Below, one piece after another: positions 40,101 through 51,910 of a stretch of 64,000 bases of DNA. A model generated the notes under the pieces. The model was not told the DNA's origin. It ran no database searches and saw only the letters and a list, made by a program, of their open reading frames with translations. Every line of letters starts with the position of its first letter. The first letter of the stretch is position 1. Both the position numbers and the translations under genes were made by a program. Origin of the DNA: Symsagittifera roscoffensis (lineage: Eukaryota; Xenacoelomorpha; Acoela; Convolutidae); NCBI RefSeq assembly GCF_963678635.1, contig NC_087070.1, positions 38,268,600-38,332,599 on the forward strand, written 5' to 3'.

Positions 40101-41277
40101 AAAACACTTATTTTGATAATGTTAGTCGATTTAAACTCGATATAAAACCATAAGACTATATTATTCGTTGAAAATCATTGTTGCCCGTATGAAAAAATAC
40201 TTCTAGCCTTCTTTGTCAGCCAATTGGATTTCTCAGGTACTCGAGGAGCTTTGAGTGCTCGAGAAATCCAATTTTCCAAAACAGTACTAGCAAAATGAGG
40301 CTCAGGTAAAAATGCTACATTTTTGGCTGATAACTTGCTAAAGTTGCATTTTCAAACTGTTTCACTGAAAAATGGAGCTCTTCATTATCTGACCCAGGGG
40401 TAGTCATGAGTTATGCTTATTGCTTTCATCCGAAGTTTTGAATTTCAGTTAAATTGTGATACATATGCAGGCGAGAGAAACTGAACTGCAATTCCAAAAA
40501 CTGACTAACAATACTGAGAAATAAAAGTTTGAAAAATACAACAAGTTATCAAATAAAAATTTTAGTTTCTTAAATTATTTTTAAAATATATATTTTACAG
40601 ACACCGGGATGAGGGGAAAACATTGAGGGGAGGTTAAATAATTGATTTCACGTACGAAACAACCCATTGTTTTTTTCTATTATAATCTAACGCTTTTATA
40701 ATCTTTTTCTAAACAATTTCTCGTTAGGTGGTTCTATTAATCTTGGAGCATCAAAACCTTTAAACATTTGACCACAAAAAAGCATTTCACATTTTTTTAT
40801 TAACGGCTATATGGAACATCTACTCTATAATTGTAAAATCTAGATCCGCCTCTATTATCCAGGTGGTTAACATCTGAATGCTCTAATACAGTGCCCTCCG
40901 CTGTTTTGCAAACTTGCTTTGCAGTTTTTGAAAATTTTTCTGAAACTTTCAAATACCATTGTCAATTTAGATGTAGTTTCAGTTCTTGAGATTGAAACAG
41001 TTCCGATTGATTATAGGATAATTGAAATTCCCGATGAAAATTGATTTAAAAAAAGATGACACTAAACAAACGTTGAATGAAGATAAAGAGGAAAAGGGAG
41101 TTCAGCGTTGTATATAAATGGAAAAAGTACCTACAAACCGCCACTTGACATAATTGGGAATAACAAACTCCCACCCGATGGATTAGAATTTATTACTGAC
41201 CCCATCCAATTCACATGGGCATCAGCAATGCACATTTTGTAAAAACAGACTATTAAAAATAGCTAAAATCACCTATC
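40101..41277. other. Receptor intron, no recognised features
   Basis: About 1.2 kb of AT-rich intronic DNA with no supported gene or repeat boundary. Confidence 0.35.
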
Positions 41278-41340
41278 GGGTGGGGGGAGGGGGGGGGGTA
41301 GTGAGAGGTACGAGAGGTACTGGGATGGGGTGAGGTGGGG
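41278..41340 (+). repeat. G-rich tract (C-rich in receptor transcript) after a 5' splice site
   Basis: Multiple G-runs, including a run of about ten, lie 30-92 nt inside the intron that begins at 41370. Possible G-quadruplex on the plus strand. Confidence 0.7.
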
Positions 41341-41370
41341 TTCTTAGGTGTGTAATAGATTGGGACGTAC

Positions 41371-41535
41371 CTTCATCTGTCGAATGAGGCGTCCGTAATT
41401 GCGTCTCTCCGTTGGCCTTTGTAGCCACACATGTTGACTGTCCAAATGAAACAAATGGGTGCCCACTCGGGTGTAGATGCAGCCCACACTACTCACAAAC
41501 AGCACGATGAACACAATCCACAACACGGCCATAAT
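41371..41535 (-). CDS. GPCR exon: TM5 and intracellular loop 3
   Basis: 55 codons in phase 0 between the acceptor GTTTATAG (AG at 41537-41536) and the donor AAG|GTACGT (41371/41370). TM5 is about 22 hydrophobic residues (I-M-A-V-L-W-I-V-F-I-V-L-F-V), without the usual proline. A polar loop follows, ending R-L-I-R-Q-M-K, typical of the approach to TM6. Confidence 0.8.
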
Positions 41536-42111
41536 CTATAAACACAGACACTGGGGTTCGAATCCAGACAGGGCTCAAAGATTTTTGACCTATGCTATAG
41601 ATGTTCGATTAGAAAATTTACTAGTCTATCATTTTGTGTTTTGATGTTAAACTTAAAGCAAGTCTTTTATGATTCGATTTTAAAAAAACGTTATACCATT
41701 CAAAAATTCCAAGAAGTGCCCCTAACAAGGGTTGGCAAAATTTATGTCATTTTTGAAAATAACAAAATAACAGTTAACTATAGAAAAAAAACTTATTATT
41801 TATGTTAAATTGTTGAATAATTCAACACATTAAGAAGCATTAAGTTTCTTGAAAACAAAAGCCAGTTTTCCAGCTTTCTCGACGCCAAGGTTATATACAG
41901 ACTATATAAAAATTTTAGATTATCTATACATAGTACAGATTATCTACATATTATATACAGACTATATACAGACTATAAACAATATAAACACAGATTAAAT
42001 ACTGATTTTCTCAACATTCTCGCCAATCAGATAAAATGAGTATTTTGAAACAGAATTATAATGTAGACTTTTCAATGAAATTTTCGTACTGATGTTCAAT
42101 CTGAAAAAAAA

Positions 42112-42118
42112 ATATATA

Positions 42119-42169
<51 letters not shown>
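42112..42169. repeat. (AT)n microsatellite
   Basis: A run of about 25 alternating TA units in the 2-kb intron, preceded by poly-A. Confidence 0.95.
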
Positions 42170-42172
<3 letters not shown>

Positions 42173-43474
42173 CATTATTGTGTAAATCAGTTGCAACAAA
42201 ACTAATGCTCTATGTTATTTTTTTTTTTGATTTTTTATGGATGTTTTCTCTCGAAACTGCGCTGAAAATGTTGATCTTTTAAATGAAATTTGAGAAAGTG
42301 TTTCAAGAAATTACTTTTTTTTTGCCTCGAAACCCTTAGATTGCAAAATCTTAGAGAGACCTCATGAAATTTGTAGTTTGCGGTGAACAATTTTGCGCCA
42401 GTGAGTTCAGCTCATTTTTACACTGAGAAAAAAAATTCCCTATTATAAATTTTGATTGAATTTTTGAAAAAAAAATCATAAATTTAATTTTTGAGTGGTG
42501 AAAAATCAAATGGTTGCAACCCTTATATTTTTTAGGGCTATAATTATTTTTATACAGATTATATATCTAAAATATTTACAGTTTATATACAGATTCTCTA
42601 CAGGTTCCATTGTATAAGATTATACACTGACTATATGCAGATTATTTACAGATTATTCAAAGGTTTTATAGAATAAAAAAATTGATTATTTTGGCACTAA
42701 AATCTATATTCTATCTGTATGGAATCGATTATTGTTCGGAAAAGGGTTGTAGATAAATCGATTTTATACTTATGTAAATTTGTAGATTTTTCAGTATAAA
42801 ACCAATTTTATCATTTTTGTCACTGCGGGTTCCCATAATTGAATACATCACGTTGAAGAATTCCGAAAATAAACCAAAAATCCAGATCTGAAAAAAATCA
42901 GCACTCATAAAAATCCATCACATCCCCCCCCCCCCCCCGCACAGCGGAAAGATATTCAATCTGAAAAAATGTTATATGCGGATGTGTTCCCAAGAAATAC
43001 CCACATTCTAAGAAATAACTAAAATCACTGTTAGAAAACAATTAATTAACATTGTCAGTTGAATTGAATGTTGAATAAAAATGTTAAATATCTTCTCAAT
43101 TCAGCCCCTAAGTTCATTTTTTGGTAAAATTATTTGGGTGAATAGAAAATTTTTGTCGAAATCGGGTTTTTTTAAAGTTTTTCGAAACTCGGAAAATCAG
43201 CTTAGATGACCTAAATTAGGGGCCGATAAAACCTTTGAATTTTTTTAAATTGAGCCTCTGCCCTTCTTGTGAAAAACTTGAATCCGCCGCTCGATTTTGG
43301 CAGCAAACTTTTTGAAATTTTTTTACCTCTTCATTTATAATTTTTAAAAATTTATAAATAGTTCGATTAATATTTGAAAAAAACCTCATGGGTTAAAAAA
43401 CAAAGCCGCAAAGCTCAGCGAAAATTTCAATCTACATTACTAGTGGTGATTCATTTTCGAAGGGGATTGGGATT

Positions 43475-43527
43475 TTTTTTGGGGGGGGGGGGTGGATGGT
43501 GCGCACTGGATAGGGGGGGGGGGGGCT
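43475..43527 (+). repeat. G-rich tracts adjoining a GPCR 5' splice site
   Basis: Two runs of ten or more G separated by TGGATGGTGCGCAC lie 3-55 nt downstream (in gene sense) of the donor at 43530. They read as C-runs in the transcript. Confidence 0.8.
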
Positions 43528-43530
43528 GAC

Positions 43531-43687
43531 CTTTGCGACTAGCTGGAGGCTGTGTTGCCAGAAGAAGCAGAGGAGAATGGGGAAGAGGGGGAGCCAGCTG
43601 AGGAGCCAGATGAAAGGGATGCCCCAGCGGGTGAGGTGGGCAGTCCTGCTCTGGTAGTCTTCGTGCTGGAACATCGCCAGATAGTAC
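43531..43687 (-). CDS. GPCR exon: end of the DRY motif, intracellular loop 2 and TM4
   Basis: 157 nt from the acceptor TATGTTATGTAG (AG at 43689-43688) to the donor AAAG|GTCAGC (43531/43530). Its first base completes the Arg codon of D-R-Y; then Y-L-A-M-F-Q begins loop 2 and TM4 contains W-G-I-P-F-I-W-L-L-S-W-L-P. Extracellular loop 2 is very short (about 12 residues) and has no Cys. Confidence 0.85.
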
Positions 43688-43740
43688 CTACATAACATAC
43701 AAAGATTCAAAAAAAAAATTGTCATGGAAGGGAAAACTTG

Positions 43741-44040
43741 GGGTCTTTTCGGTTATAACCCCTAAACGGATATATTTATCGATTCTAATTTCGAGTTGAA
43801 ATTGATAGCGCGAAAGCGAGTGAAACCAACAAAAAATACCACTCGTGTGCAATTAGCAGCTGCTCGATTAGGAAACAAAAGTATATGGCAACTTTATCAC
43901 TAGGTTTCCTAATCGAGCAGCTACTAATTGCACGCGAGTGGTATTTAGTTGTTTGTTTCACTCGCTTTCGCGCTTTCGATTTCAGCTGGAAATTTGAATG
44001 GCTAAATCTATCCATTTAGGGGTTATAACCGAAAAGAACC
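43741..44040. mobile_element. Palindromic MITE, 300 bp
   Basis: The ends GGTCTTTTCGGTTATAACCC and GGGGTTATAACCGAAAAGAACC are inverted. The inner arms (GAAAGCGAGTGAAAC.., ACTCG(T/C)GTGCAATTAG) match to a 25-bp centre at about 43880-43905. Confidence 0.8.
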
Positions 44041-44975
44041 AATTATTTGTGCTCACTGGGTGCCGGACATCAAGCCGACGGGACTTCAAGCTGAACCGTA
44101 AAATTAAATACTTGAAGCCAAAATTTTTCTCATTAAGCCATGAAATATAAATAATTTGAAAATTTTTTTCGAAGAACATTTCAATTTCATGATCTTTTTT
44201 CAATAATTATTGGCGTTTTCATAAAATTTAAGCCTTCAAATGATTATAAGGAAAGTTGAAAAATAAAACACGATTGGCGGCAATTTTCTTGTTTATAACT
44301 TATGCATTTCAAAAACCGGCTGATATTATCAACTGATACCAATCCTAATGATTCATTGATTTGAGGTGCTTGTAAATTTTATATTTCGTTACGTGGCCAA
44401 ACGGTGAATTTTTTGACATTTAAGCGGAATCCGCAACAAGGACGCTCCTTTTGTTTTTCTTTTATAATCTCATTTTCATTGATCGTTTTGACAAACTTTT
44501 AACATGTTTGAAGAATTGTCTCTGGAATCCATGAGCATACAGAAAAAAATTGTGCGTCTCTCCAGTGCACAATTTGGCCTCGTAATGTTCGGCCTGAAGT
44601 CCCTTCGGATTGAAGTCCCGTCGGCTTGTTGTCCTAGACCCGTGCTCAGTGTGAGCTTTGCTCACAGAAATTTCAAACTTTTGGAGATATATTATGTGAT
44701 TTTATTGTGATTTTTGCTATTACTGTTCCGACTTTCAAAGAAAACGGAATATTTTTGCCCAGTGTAGTTTTCTTATTCAGTCAATATTCGCCGATCGGAA
44801 AAATAGTTTTTAACAAAAAATTTTTATACCCCTTTGAAGATATCGACTTCTGAGTTCAAACATAAAAGGATATCTTACCTCCGTTTTTTTTGTAAAGCTC
44901 GGGGGTTTGAAAATTGCCAAATTGACGAAAATTCTGGACTAATTTAAGCGCGCTTTGAATAGTTTATTCCGCTTC
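44041..44975. other. Receptor intron (14.9 kb), no gene seen
   Basis: AT-rich; at 44725-44975 there is sequence distantly related to the right end of the GTTCCGACT family (TGTTCCGACTTTC ... CGGAATATTT). Confidence 0.4.
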
Positions 44976-45269
44976 CAGACAATTCGGTTAAAGACAATTC
45001 AGCCGATTTGAATTTCAGACAATTCAGCCAAAAGTATGCAGACAATTCAGCCAAAGACAATTCAGCTAAAAATAGTGACCGCCGCAGTCGGGTCAACATG
45101 TTGCGAGCTTGCCAACAGAGGGTAAAAGTCTATACGAAATCCAGAGCCGGTTATCTTAAACCGGCGACCTTAAACCGGGAAATAGCTCCAATTCAGATTT
45201 TTTTCTAATTTTTTTTTTCGAATCTAGCGTTTTGTAAATTGATTGAATTCTCTCAGGCTGAATTGTCTG
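44976..45269. repeat. Foldback element with CAGACAATTC / GAATTGTCTG ends, copy 2
   Basis: Starts CAGACAATTCGGTTAAAGAC and ends CAGGCTGAATTGTCTG. The centre carries GACCGCCGCAGTCGGGTCAAC and AAACCGGCGACCTTAAACCGG. It and about 135 bp of left flank are tandemly duplicated (period about 432 bp) to give copy 3. Confidence 0.75.
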
Positions 45270-45407
45270 AGATATCGACTCCCTGAGTTCAAACATAAAA
45301 GGATATCTTACCTCCGATTATTTTTTGTAAAGCTCGGGGGTTTGAAAATTGCCAAATTGACCAAATTCTGGACTAATTTAAGCGCTTTGAATAGTTTGTT
45401 CCGCTTC

Positions 45408-45702
45408 CAGACAATTCGGCCAAAGACAATTCAGCCGATTTGAATTTCAGACAATTCAGCCAATAGTATGCAGACAATTCAGCCAAAGACAATTCAGCCA
45501 AAAATAGTGACCGCCGCAGTCGGGTCAACGTGTTGCGAGCTTGCCAACAGAGGGTAAAACTCTATACGAAATCTAGAGCCGGTTATCTTAAACCGGCGAC
45601 CTTAAACCGGGAAATAGCTCCAATTCCGTTTTTTTTTTGATTTTTTTCTTTCGAACCTAGAGTTTTGTAAATTAGTTGAATTGTCTCAGGCTGAATTGTC
45701 TG
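45408..45702. repeat. Foldback element with CAGACAATTC / GAATTGTCTG ends, copy 3
   Basis: A near-identical duplicate of 44976-45269, with the same flanking GATATCTTACCTCCG block repeated before it. Confidence 0.75.
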
Positions 45703-46971
45703 CTCGCCGTTTATTCATAACGCGGAATAATTATTCGTGGCGAATCTTACCGCCCAACAAAATCGTTCCAAATTGAATTGAGGTTAGCTTATTGGTCGTA
45801 TTAATTTCATACGACTAAAAATTTGACACTTTGATATTGTCCGAAACTCATTGAAAGCAACCGAGCCTCGAAATCTTCCAAAAAGGGAGCAAGTTGATAG
45901 TAACGATCCTAGGGAAAAATTCTTGTTTAAAAAAACACTCCAAATAAAAAAAAATTGTTGTCATCAGCGTCATTTTGGGATACCATATAAAACTTCAGTT
46001 CTATCCCATCAAAAAGCTATAGGAATTAAAACGAATATAAGGTTTTAAGTGCAAACATGAACAGCCAGCAAATGTAGTTTAAGTTTTGCGTAATTTTTTT
46101 TCGTGCTGCTAAGTTAACAATTTTTTTGGCCGAATAATTGGAAACACCCAAAATTATTTCAGCAATCACTCAGCAACTTTGAGCCTCAGATTGTTCAATT
46201 TTTCTATAGCAACCGAGGCTAGCCAAAGTTATACGTTTCCTATTCAAGGAACTAGGTATACTTTTATTCAAATAGCAGGTTCGAACTGATTCAATTTAAT
46301 CGGATTCAGTGAAATTTATTGTTTGGAGCAGCATCAAAAACTGCCCACACTGAAGTTTTATGTTAAAAATAGACTAGAACGTAATTTCCTTAACTAAAAT
46401 GTAGTCTAGGTGGTCGGTTATTATTGTTCCTACTTTCGAGGAAAAGGGAATATTTATGCTCGGTGTGTTTTTTTTTATTCAGTCAATTTCGTCAATCAAA
46501 GTAATAGTTTTCAGCAAAATTGTTTTATTCTCCATTGAAGATATTGACTTCTTGTGATGAAATTTAAAAAAATGCTTTACCTCCAATTAATTTTTGACCA
46601 AAACTTTACCTCCAAAAGTTCTGGGGGTTTTAAAAATGCCAAATTGGCTATGTTCTGGACTAGATTATGCGCGCCTTGAAGAATTTATTCATATTGCTGA
46701 CAGCGTAACGTGAATTAGTTGTGCGTGACGAATTATCCCGCACAACAAAATCGTTCCAAATTGGATTGAGGCTAGCTCATCGGATCGGTCGTATTAATTT
46801 CATCCGACTCAATATTTCACATTTTGATATTGTTCAACACTTATAGGTTTTTAATTTCTTTTCCAAAAACTATTCATTCAGAACATTCAGGGCGGCTAAC
46901 CAATCCGACTCGCAAATCGTTCCAAATTGAATGCAAGCACGCTATGTATTCTAATTTAAGCGCTAAAAGAA
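45703..46971. other. Receptor intron, no recognised gene
   Basis: AT-rich with diverged fragments of local repeat families (for example near 46425, TTGTTCCTACTTTCGAGG). No supported coding frame. Confidence 0.35.
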
Positions 46972-47505
46972 ACAAGACTGCTCGTACCAGGGCGAAGCCC
47001 TGAGTGTTCCGACTGCCTTTTAAGGTTTATGGCGCAGTAATAACATTAAAAAATTCACTGAAATAAAACAAAATGAAAAAAAAATAATTTCTAAAAATTG
47101 AATTTTTTTATGAAAATCATCCCACCACACGCCATATAAAGTACAAAAGGATAGATTTCGCTCCTTGTAACAAACCAATTATGGCAAATAAGCTTCTTTT
47201 AACCAATTTGGAACGATTTCTAAGACGGATTAACTCTCCGCTTACGCGTTAATAGCGCGAAATATATCGCGTGTTAATTGTACCAAATTGGCCAAAATGG
47301 CGATCTTTAAACCCCCGTAACTTTACGAAAAATGATCAGCGGTGAAATATCTTTTCAAATTTGAGCTCAGGACAACAATACCTTTTGAATGATATAAAAA
47401 AATTCCGTCAAAAATGGCTAGTTAAAAAGTAGAAATTTGTCTGAAGAGGAAAAAAACCGACCCCGAGCACAAATATTCCGTTACTTTCGTATCGAAAGTC
47501 GGAAC
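46972..47505 (+). repeat. GTTCCGACT-family repeat, copy 6 (near full length)
   Basis: AACAAGACTGCTCGTACCAG, hairpin CAGGGCGAAGCCCTG, GTTCCGACTGCC at 47006, interior landmarks in order, and CGAAAGTCGGAAC to 47505. Confidence 0.85.
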
Positions 47506-47900
47506 AATTACTTTGCACTTCCAGTGGCGTATGATTTTCAAAACAATTGTCAACAAGTTTTAAAAAATCATTCATTTCGAGAATAACATCCGATATTTTT
47601 AGGGCGAACACCACTCCACCACTCATTAGACGTTACAGAGCAGTCGGAAAACTGAAAAGGTCGCCCAATAAAAGCAGTCTTCTATTCTACATTTCAGAGC
47701 AGTCTTGTATTTTGAAACATCATGATTTGTTTTTTTTTGTATTTGTATTTCGTCAGTTTTTTCATCTTTCAATCAAAATTGATGCAATGAAGCTAGGTGT
47801 TTTTACCAGACTGGCTTTTAACTAGACCATTTTTTAAATACGAAACCGACCAGGTAGTTGACCAAAAGTGTTTCAGTCAATTAAAAATATACTTTCAAAA

Positions 47901-50900
47901 ACGGAAGTACTCGCGGCTACACTCGACACGAGATATATTGTGCGCGTGAATCAGAGTAGTTTGCCTCTTAATTACGTTTCTCTGCAGACAAAATAAAAAC
48001 AAACTTTGCTTCAAGGAAAAATTATCTTTTCCCTGACTGAGACAATTTTTGAGAATTGAGACAATTATTGTCGTGGGCTGGTAAAAAAACCGTGTCTAGT
48101 CTTGGGAAAATTTTTTCCTCGATGTGTGGTAATATTAATAGGGCCTAGCGGAAAAATAGATGGTTAGCGTTGTATCTCGTTACTAAAATGGAGTATCATA
48201 TGATGGAGAGACTTTATGATGGAAAATAATTTCAGCCAATCAGAATTGAGTTTTGAATTTTTTTAAATAAACTGCAAAAACCTGAAGGTAAACTTAAAAC
48301 TGACAGATTGCAAAACAAGCAAGCAAAAAAACTTTCAAAGTTTGCTTTATTGAAGACGCTTCGAAAAAAAAACATCTTTCAAGGAAGCCGAATTAAAAGA
48401 TAGTCGAAAAAATTCAAAAAGCTTCTTTTTATATCTGCACGATTTGTTCAGCATTTTCCATCATACGAGTACTCACCCGTTATTAAAAATGTGACCATTA
48501 ATTATCCAAAATCCAAGTTTATTTTATGTGGCAATTATAACAAAAAGCTGCAAAGCTTTAAAAGCGAGTCAACTTTCATTTTTAATTATTTAAAAACATG
48601 CTAAAATGAGCACATTTTTGTTTTTCTTGACGGTTACAAGATTTTTGCCGGTTAAAATAGTTGTTTATTTCCAAATGAAATTAGTAGTAAAGATTATTGA
48701 TAGTAAAATTAATCAATTTTTGAAAGACGCATATTGTACGTTGAAAATAATGTATATTTTTTTAGCATACTGAAATATCAATTTTGTTCTCAAAAAATTT
48801 GATTAAGTCAAATTTGGCTTAAGCTAAAAAATTTTTCCTCGAACCCTATTTTTGCATTTCAGTGTAACCTGTCTGCATCGTCAACTTAATTGCTGGCACC
48901 CAAAAATGACCCTTGTTAATTCAAACAAAATAACCTCTTTTTATTTATCTTTTACCTTAAATTGTATTGCTGTTTTTATGCCATGTACGTTTGTGATTGC
49001 CGACGCTAAAATAGCGAGAAACATATCGCGCGTTATTTATATGACAAACTGAACAAATTGGCAAGTTTCATACGCAATAAATTAACGTAAAACAAATTAA
49101 CGTCATTCTTCGAGAGTCGGAAAAAATAGCAAAACCTAAATAATAGGAAAAATTATATAAAGTTTTTTTCACTTCCTTAGTGAATATATAGGTAGTTTTT
49201 TACATTGGAAAGCAACTAAAATAGGGAGAAAAGACAAAAAAGGAGCAAATGTAGCTTAAATATGGTGAAATTTTAGCCAAAATGGATTGGGATGTCCGTT
49301 GGTACGCCAATTTAAATTATAGTTGCCGAAGAAGTCCGAAATTTAAACCAAAACAGTTTAGTGAAAATTTATCACACATAAAATAATTCAATACATTCAA
49401 GCTCCAGGCAACAAAATCAATCAGATGGTATAAAAACTTTTGTCAAAAATTCTAGGTTCAAAATTTGATTACTAACTGAATGAAAACATGACTGCTCGTA
49501 TATCAAAACCTAAATATTTCAATTGCCCTTGTTCTGGTCTCGAAAAAAGCTTTTCCCAAATAAATTTCCTTTATAAAAATTTTTTCATTCCACTATCAAA
49601 TAAAAGCGCTAAAATTTGATCAGAACTAACTTGTCTCATTTCATTTTGGAACAATAAAGAGTGCGGAAAATATATTCCTATCTTTGCTTGATAGTCGGAC
49701 AAAACAACTGATACTTCTAAAAAAAATTACAAAAATTGAGATTACTTTTTAGAAATCCATCAAATTCGATATTCCCATTAATAATCGCTTTTAAACTTTG
49801 GTATATTTTCAAAAACTAGTCTTTCCTGTCGCAATGGGAAATTTTTACAGTATTGGTATCATAATTAGTTTATTTTAATCAATGCGCGCACGTCGTAAAA
49901 GCTCTGGGCAACCAATTATAATAATTTTGCTTGAAATCATTGTTGAAACATTTGTTAGTTAGACATTTAAGTAAGCGCTTCTTGTTGTTTTTCATGCTCA
50001 TTAGTGTGCCAAGTTTCATATTTTTACACAAAAATATTTAATTAGTCTGGAAAAAATATTTTCAGTTTTAGGCAGTGAGTATTTGTTTTACTCAAGCACT
50101 GTCAAAATTTTGAGTCATACAAACCTCAACAATGCAATTACATGCCAACCAGTTGTCTAAAAAATTGCTGCGCTACGTCCAAAAGTGTTATCGAAGCATA
50201 TTTTTGAATTTAAAAATGAATTATTGTGGAAGAGAAATTGTGTGACATAAATTTTTTGATGGTAGCATCAAAATTTAATCGTGCCTCGATAAATGATTGC
50301 TACTTCAAAGTTGTTCAAAAGCAATCCTGTTTGACTTTCTGCGGAGTCATAAGTTTTTAATTCTGATCAGTTATAGATATTTCAGCTAGTTGAAAATCAC
50401 GCAATAGTTACACTCGGTAAAAAGGAAAAATAAATTTTTTTCTCCGATCTTTGAAAAACCGAGTAATTTCGCTTGGTGTGATTTTTATTCAAATAAATTC
50501 ATTTGAATAAAGCCATCGACTAAATATTTTTTACAAAAAAACTGTTATATCCCACTGAACATATTTTACTTTCGATTATTTTTAGGGCGTTTGAAAACTG
50601 CCAATTTGCTCATGCTCTGGGTTAATTTATGCGCACTGTTGAAATTTTAATAATGATGTTGTAAACGTAAAGCCAATTATTTAAGCGTGTCTCGAAGTAA
50701 AAAATGGTTACCATTTGAATTTGAATTGAGGCAAGCTAATTGGTCATTTTAGTTTCGAACTACTCGGGTTTTAACTAAAGGGCAGCCAAAACACTCCAAA
50801 CTTTGCCCTGATATACGAACAGTCTTGTTGTGTTTTTGAACAAACTCAAAAAAAAATTAAAATCATAGTTTTTGAATTTTTGATTGAAACCAGAGACCGC

Positions 50901-51910
50901 TAATAACAAATTAGAGTAAAACAATTATATCGCATAGAGCAAACAGTAGTCGAAAATATGATGTTTTTTTTTTAGTTTGGTTTTGAATAACTTTCTCAAA
51001 ACAATTGCCCTGTTTTGAAGCCTTCACGACCTGTCCAATTCTGCATTCTTATTGACAAATATTGCTAAAAAGAGCGAGGGACCGACATCTTGCTTAAGAT
51101 GAAATCTCAAAAAATTGTCAAAGTTCAAAAGAATTTTGGCTTCTGAGTTTTCAAAGCAAAAGCTAGCTGTTTGTAATATTTAATGGTTCTGCTCATTGAT
51201 GAAAAATTTATTCTAAAGTTTTTATGTGTCACTTGCTTGTGTTCTGTTTTGTCAGCGACGACTTTGTATTGCTAATAATTGTTCCAACAGTTTTCGAAGA
51301 AAATGACGGAATATTTGTGCTCGGTGTGGTGTTTTTTTTTCCAGACAAACTTAGACTGTTCAGCTAGCAACTTATGACGAATCTTTCAAAAAATGTTGTT
51401 TTTCTGAGCTCAAAATTCAAAAATAAAAATTTCACCTGTGATCATTTGTTTAAGGTTGGCTGTTTAAGAATTGCCGTTTTGGCCAATTTGGGACACTTAT
51501 CGCGCGATATATTTGGCGGTATTAATGCGTAACAGAAACTTTATTCCGTAGTACAAACAGTTCCAATTTGGATCAAGGTATGCTTCTTGATATAATTAAT
51601 ACTTTGCTTAATGCAATTACATCACTTTGCGTGTGGGTGGACGAGTTTCAAAAAACTCTTAAATTTTGAATTTTTTTTTTGAGGTTATTATCAATTATTT
51701 TAACTTTAACAACAACATAGAAAGTATTATTCAATGTTATTCCATGGACTGATCGCTCAGACATTTCGAATTAGCAAAACTAGTTATTTCAAAATAGTTC
51801 ATGGCTGACAACTTATTAGCGATAATCCATCGATGAATTATTGATAAATTTTTGGTTAGTTTTATCAGCAATAAAAGCATGAATGATTAACTACGTAGAC
51901 TTTTCTTCAC
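47901..51910. repeat. Unit 1 of a 4.0-kb tandem duplication
   Basis: 47901-49158 recurs at 51911-53169 with about eight differences, and 50906-51910 recurs at 53190-54199. The second copy starts exactly where the first ends. 49159-50905 is present only here. No gene; the 66-codon frame at 48852-49052 is duplicated too, but has no protein-like support. The right part contains a decayed reverse copy of the GTTCCGACT family (about 51283-51600). Confidence 0.85.
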
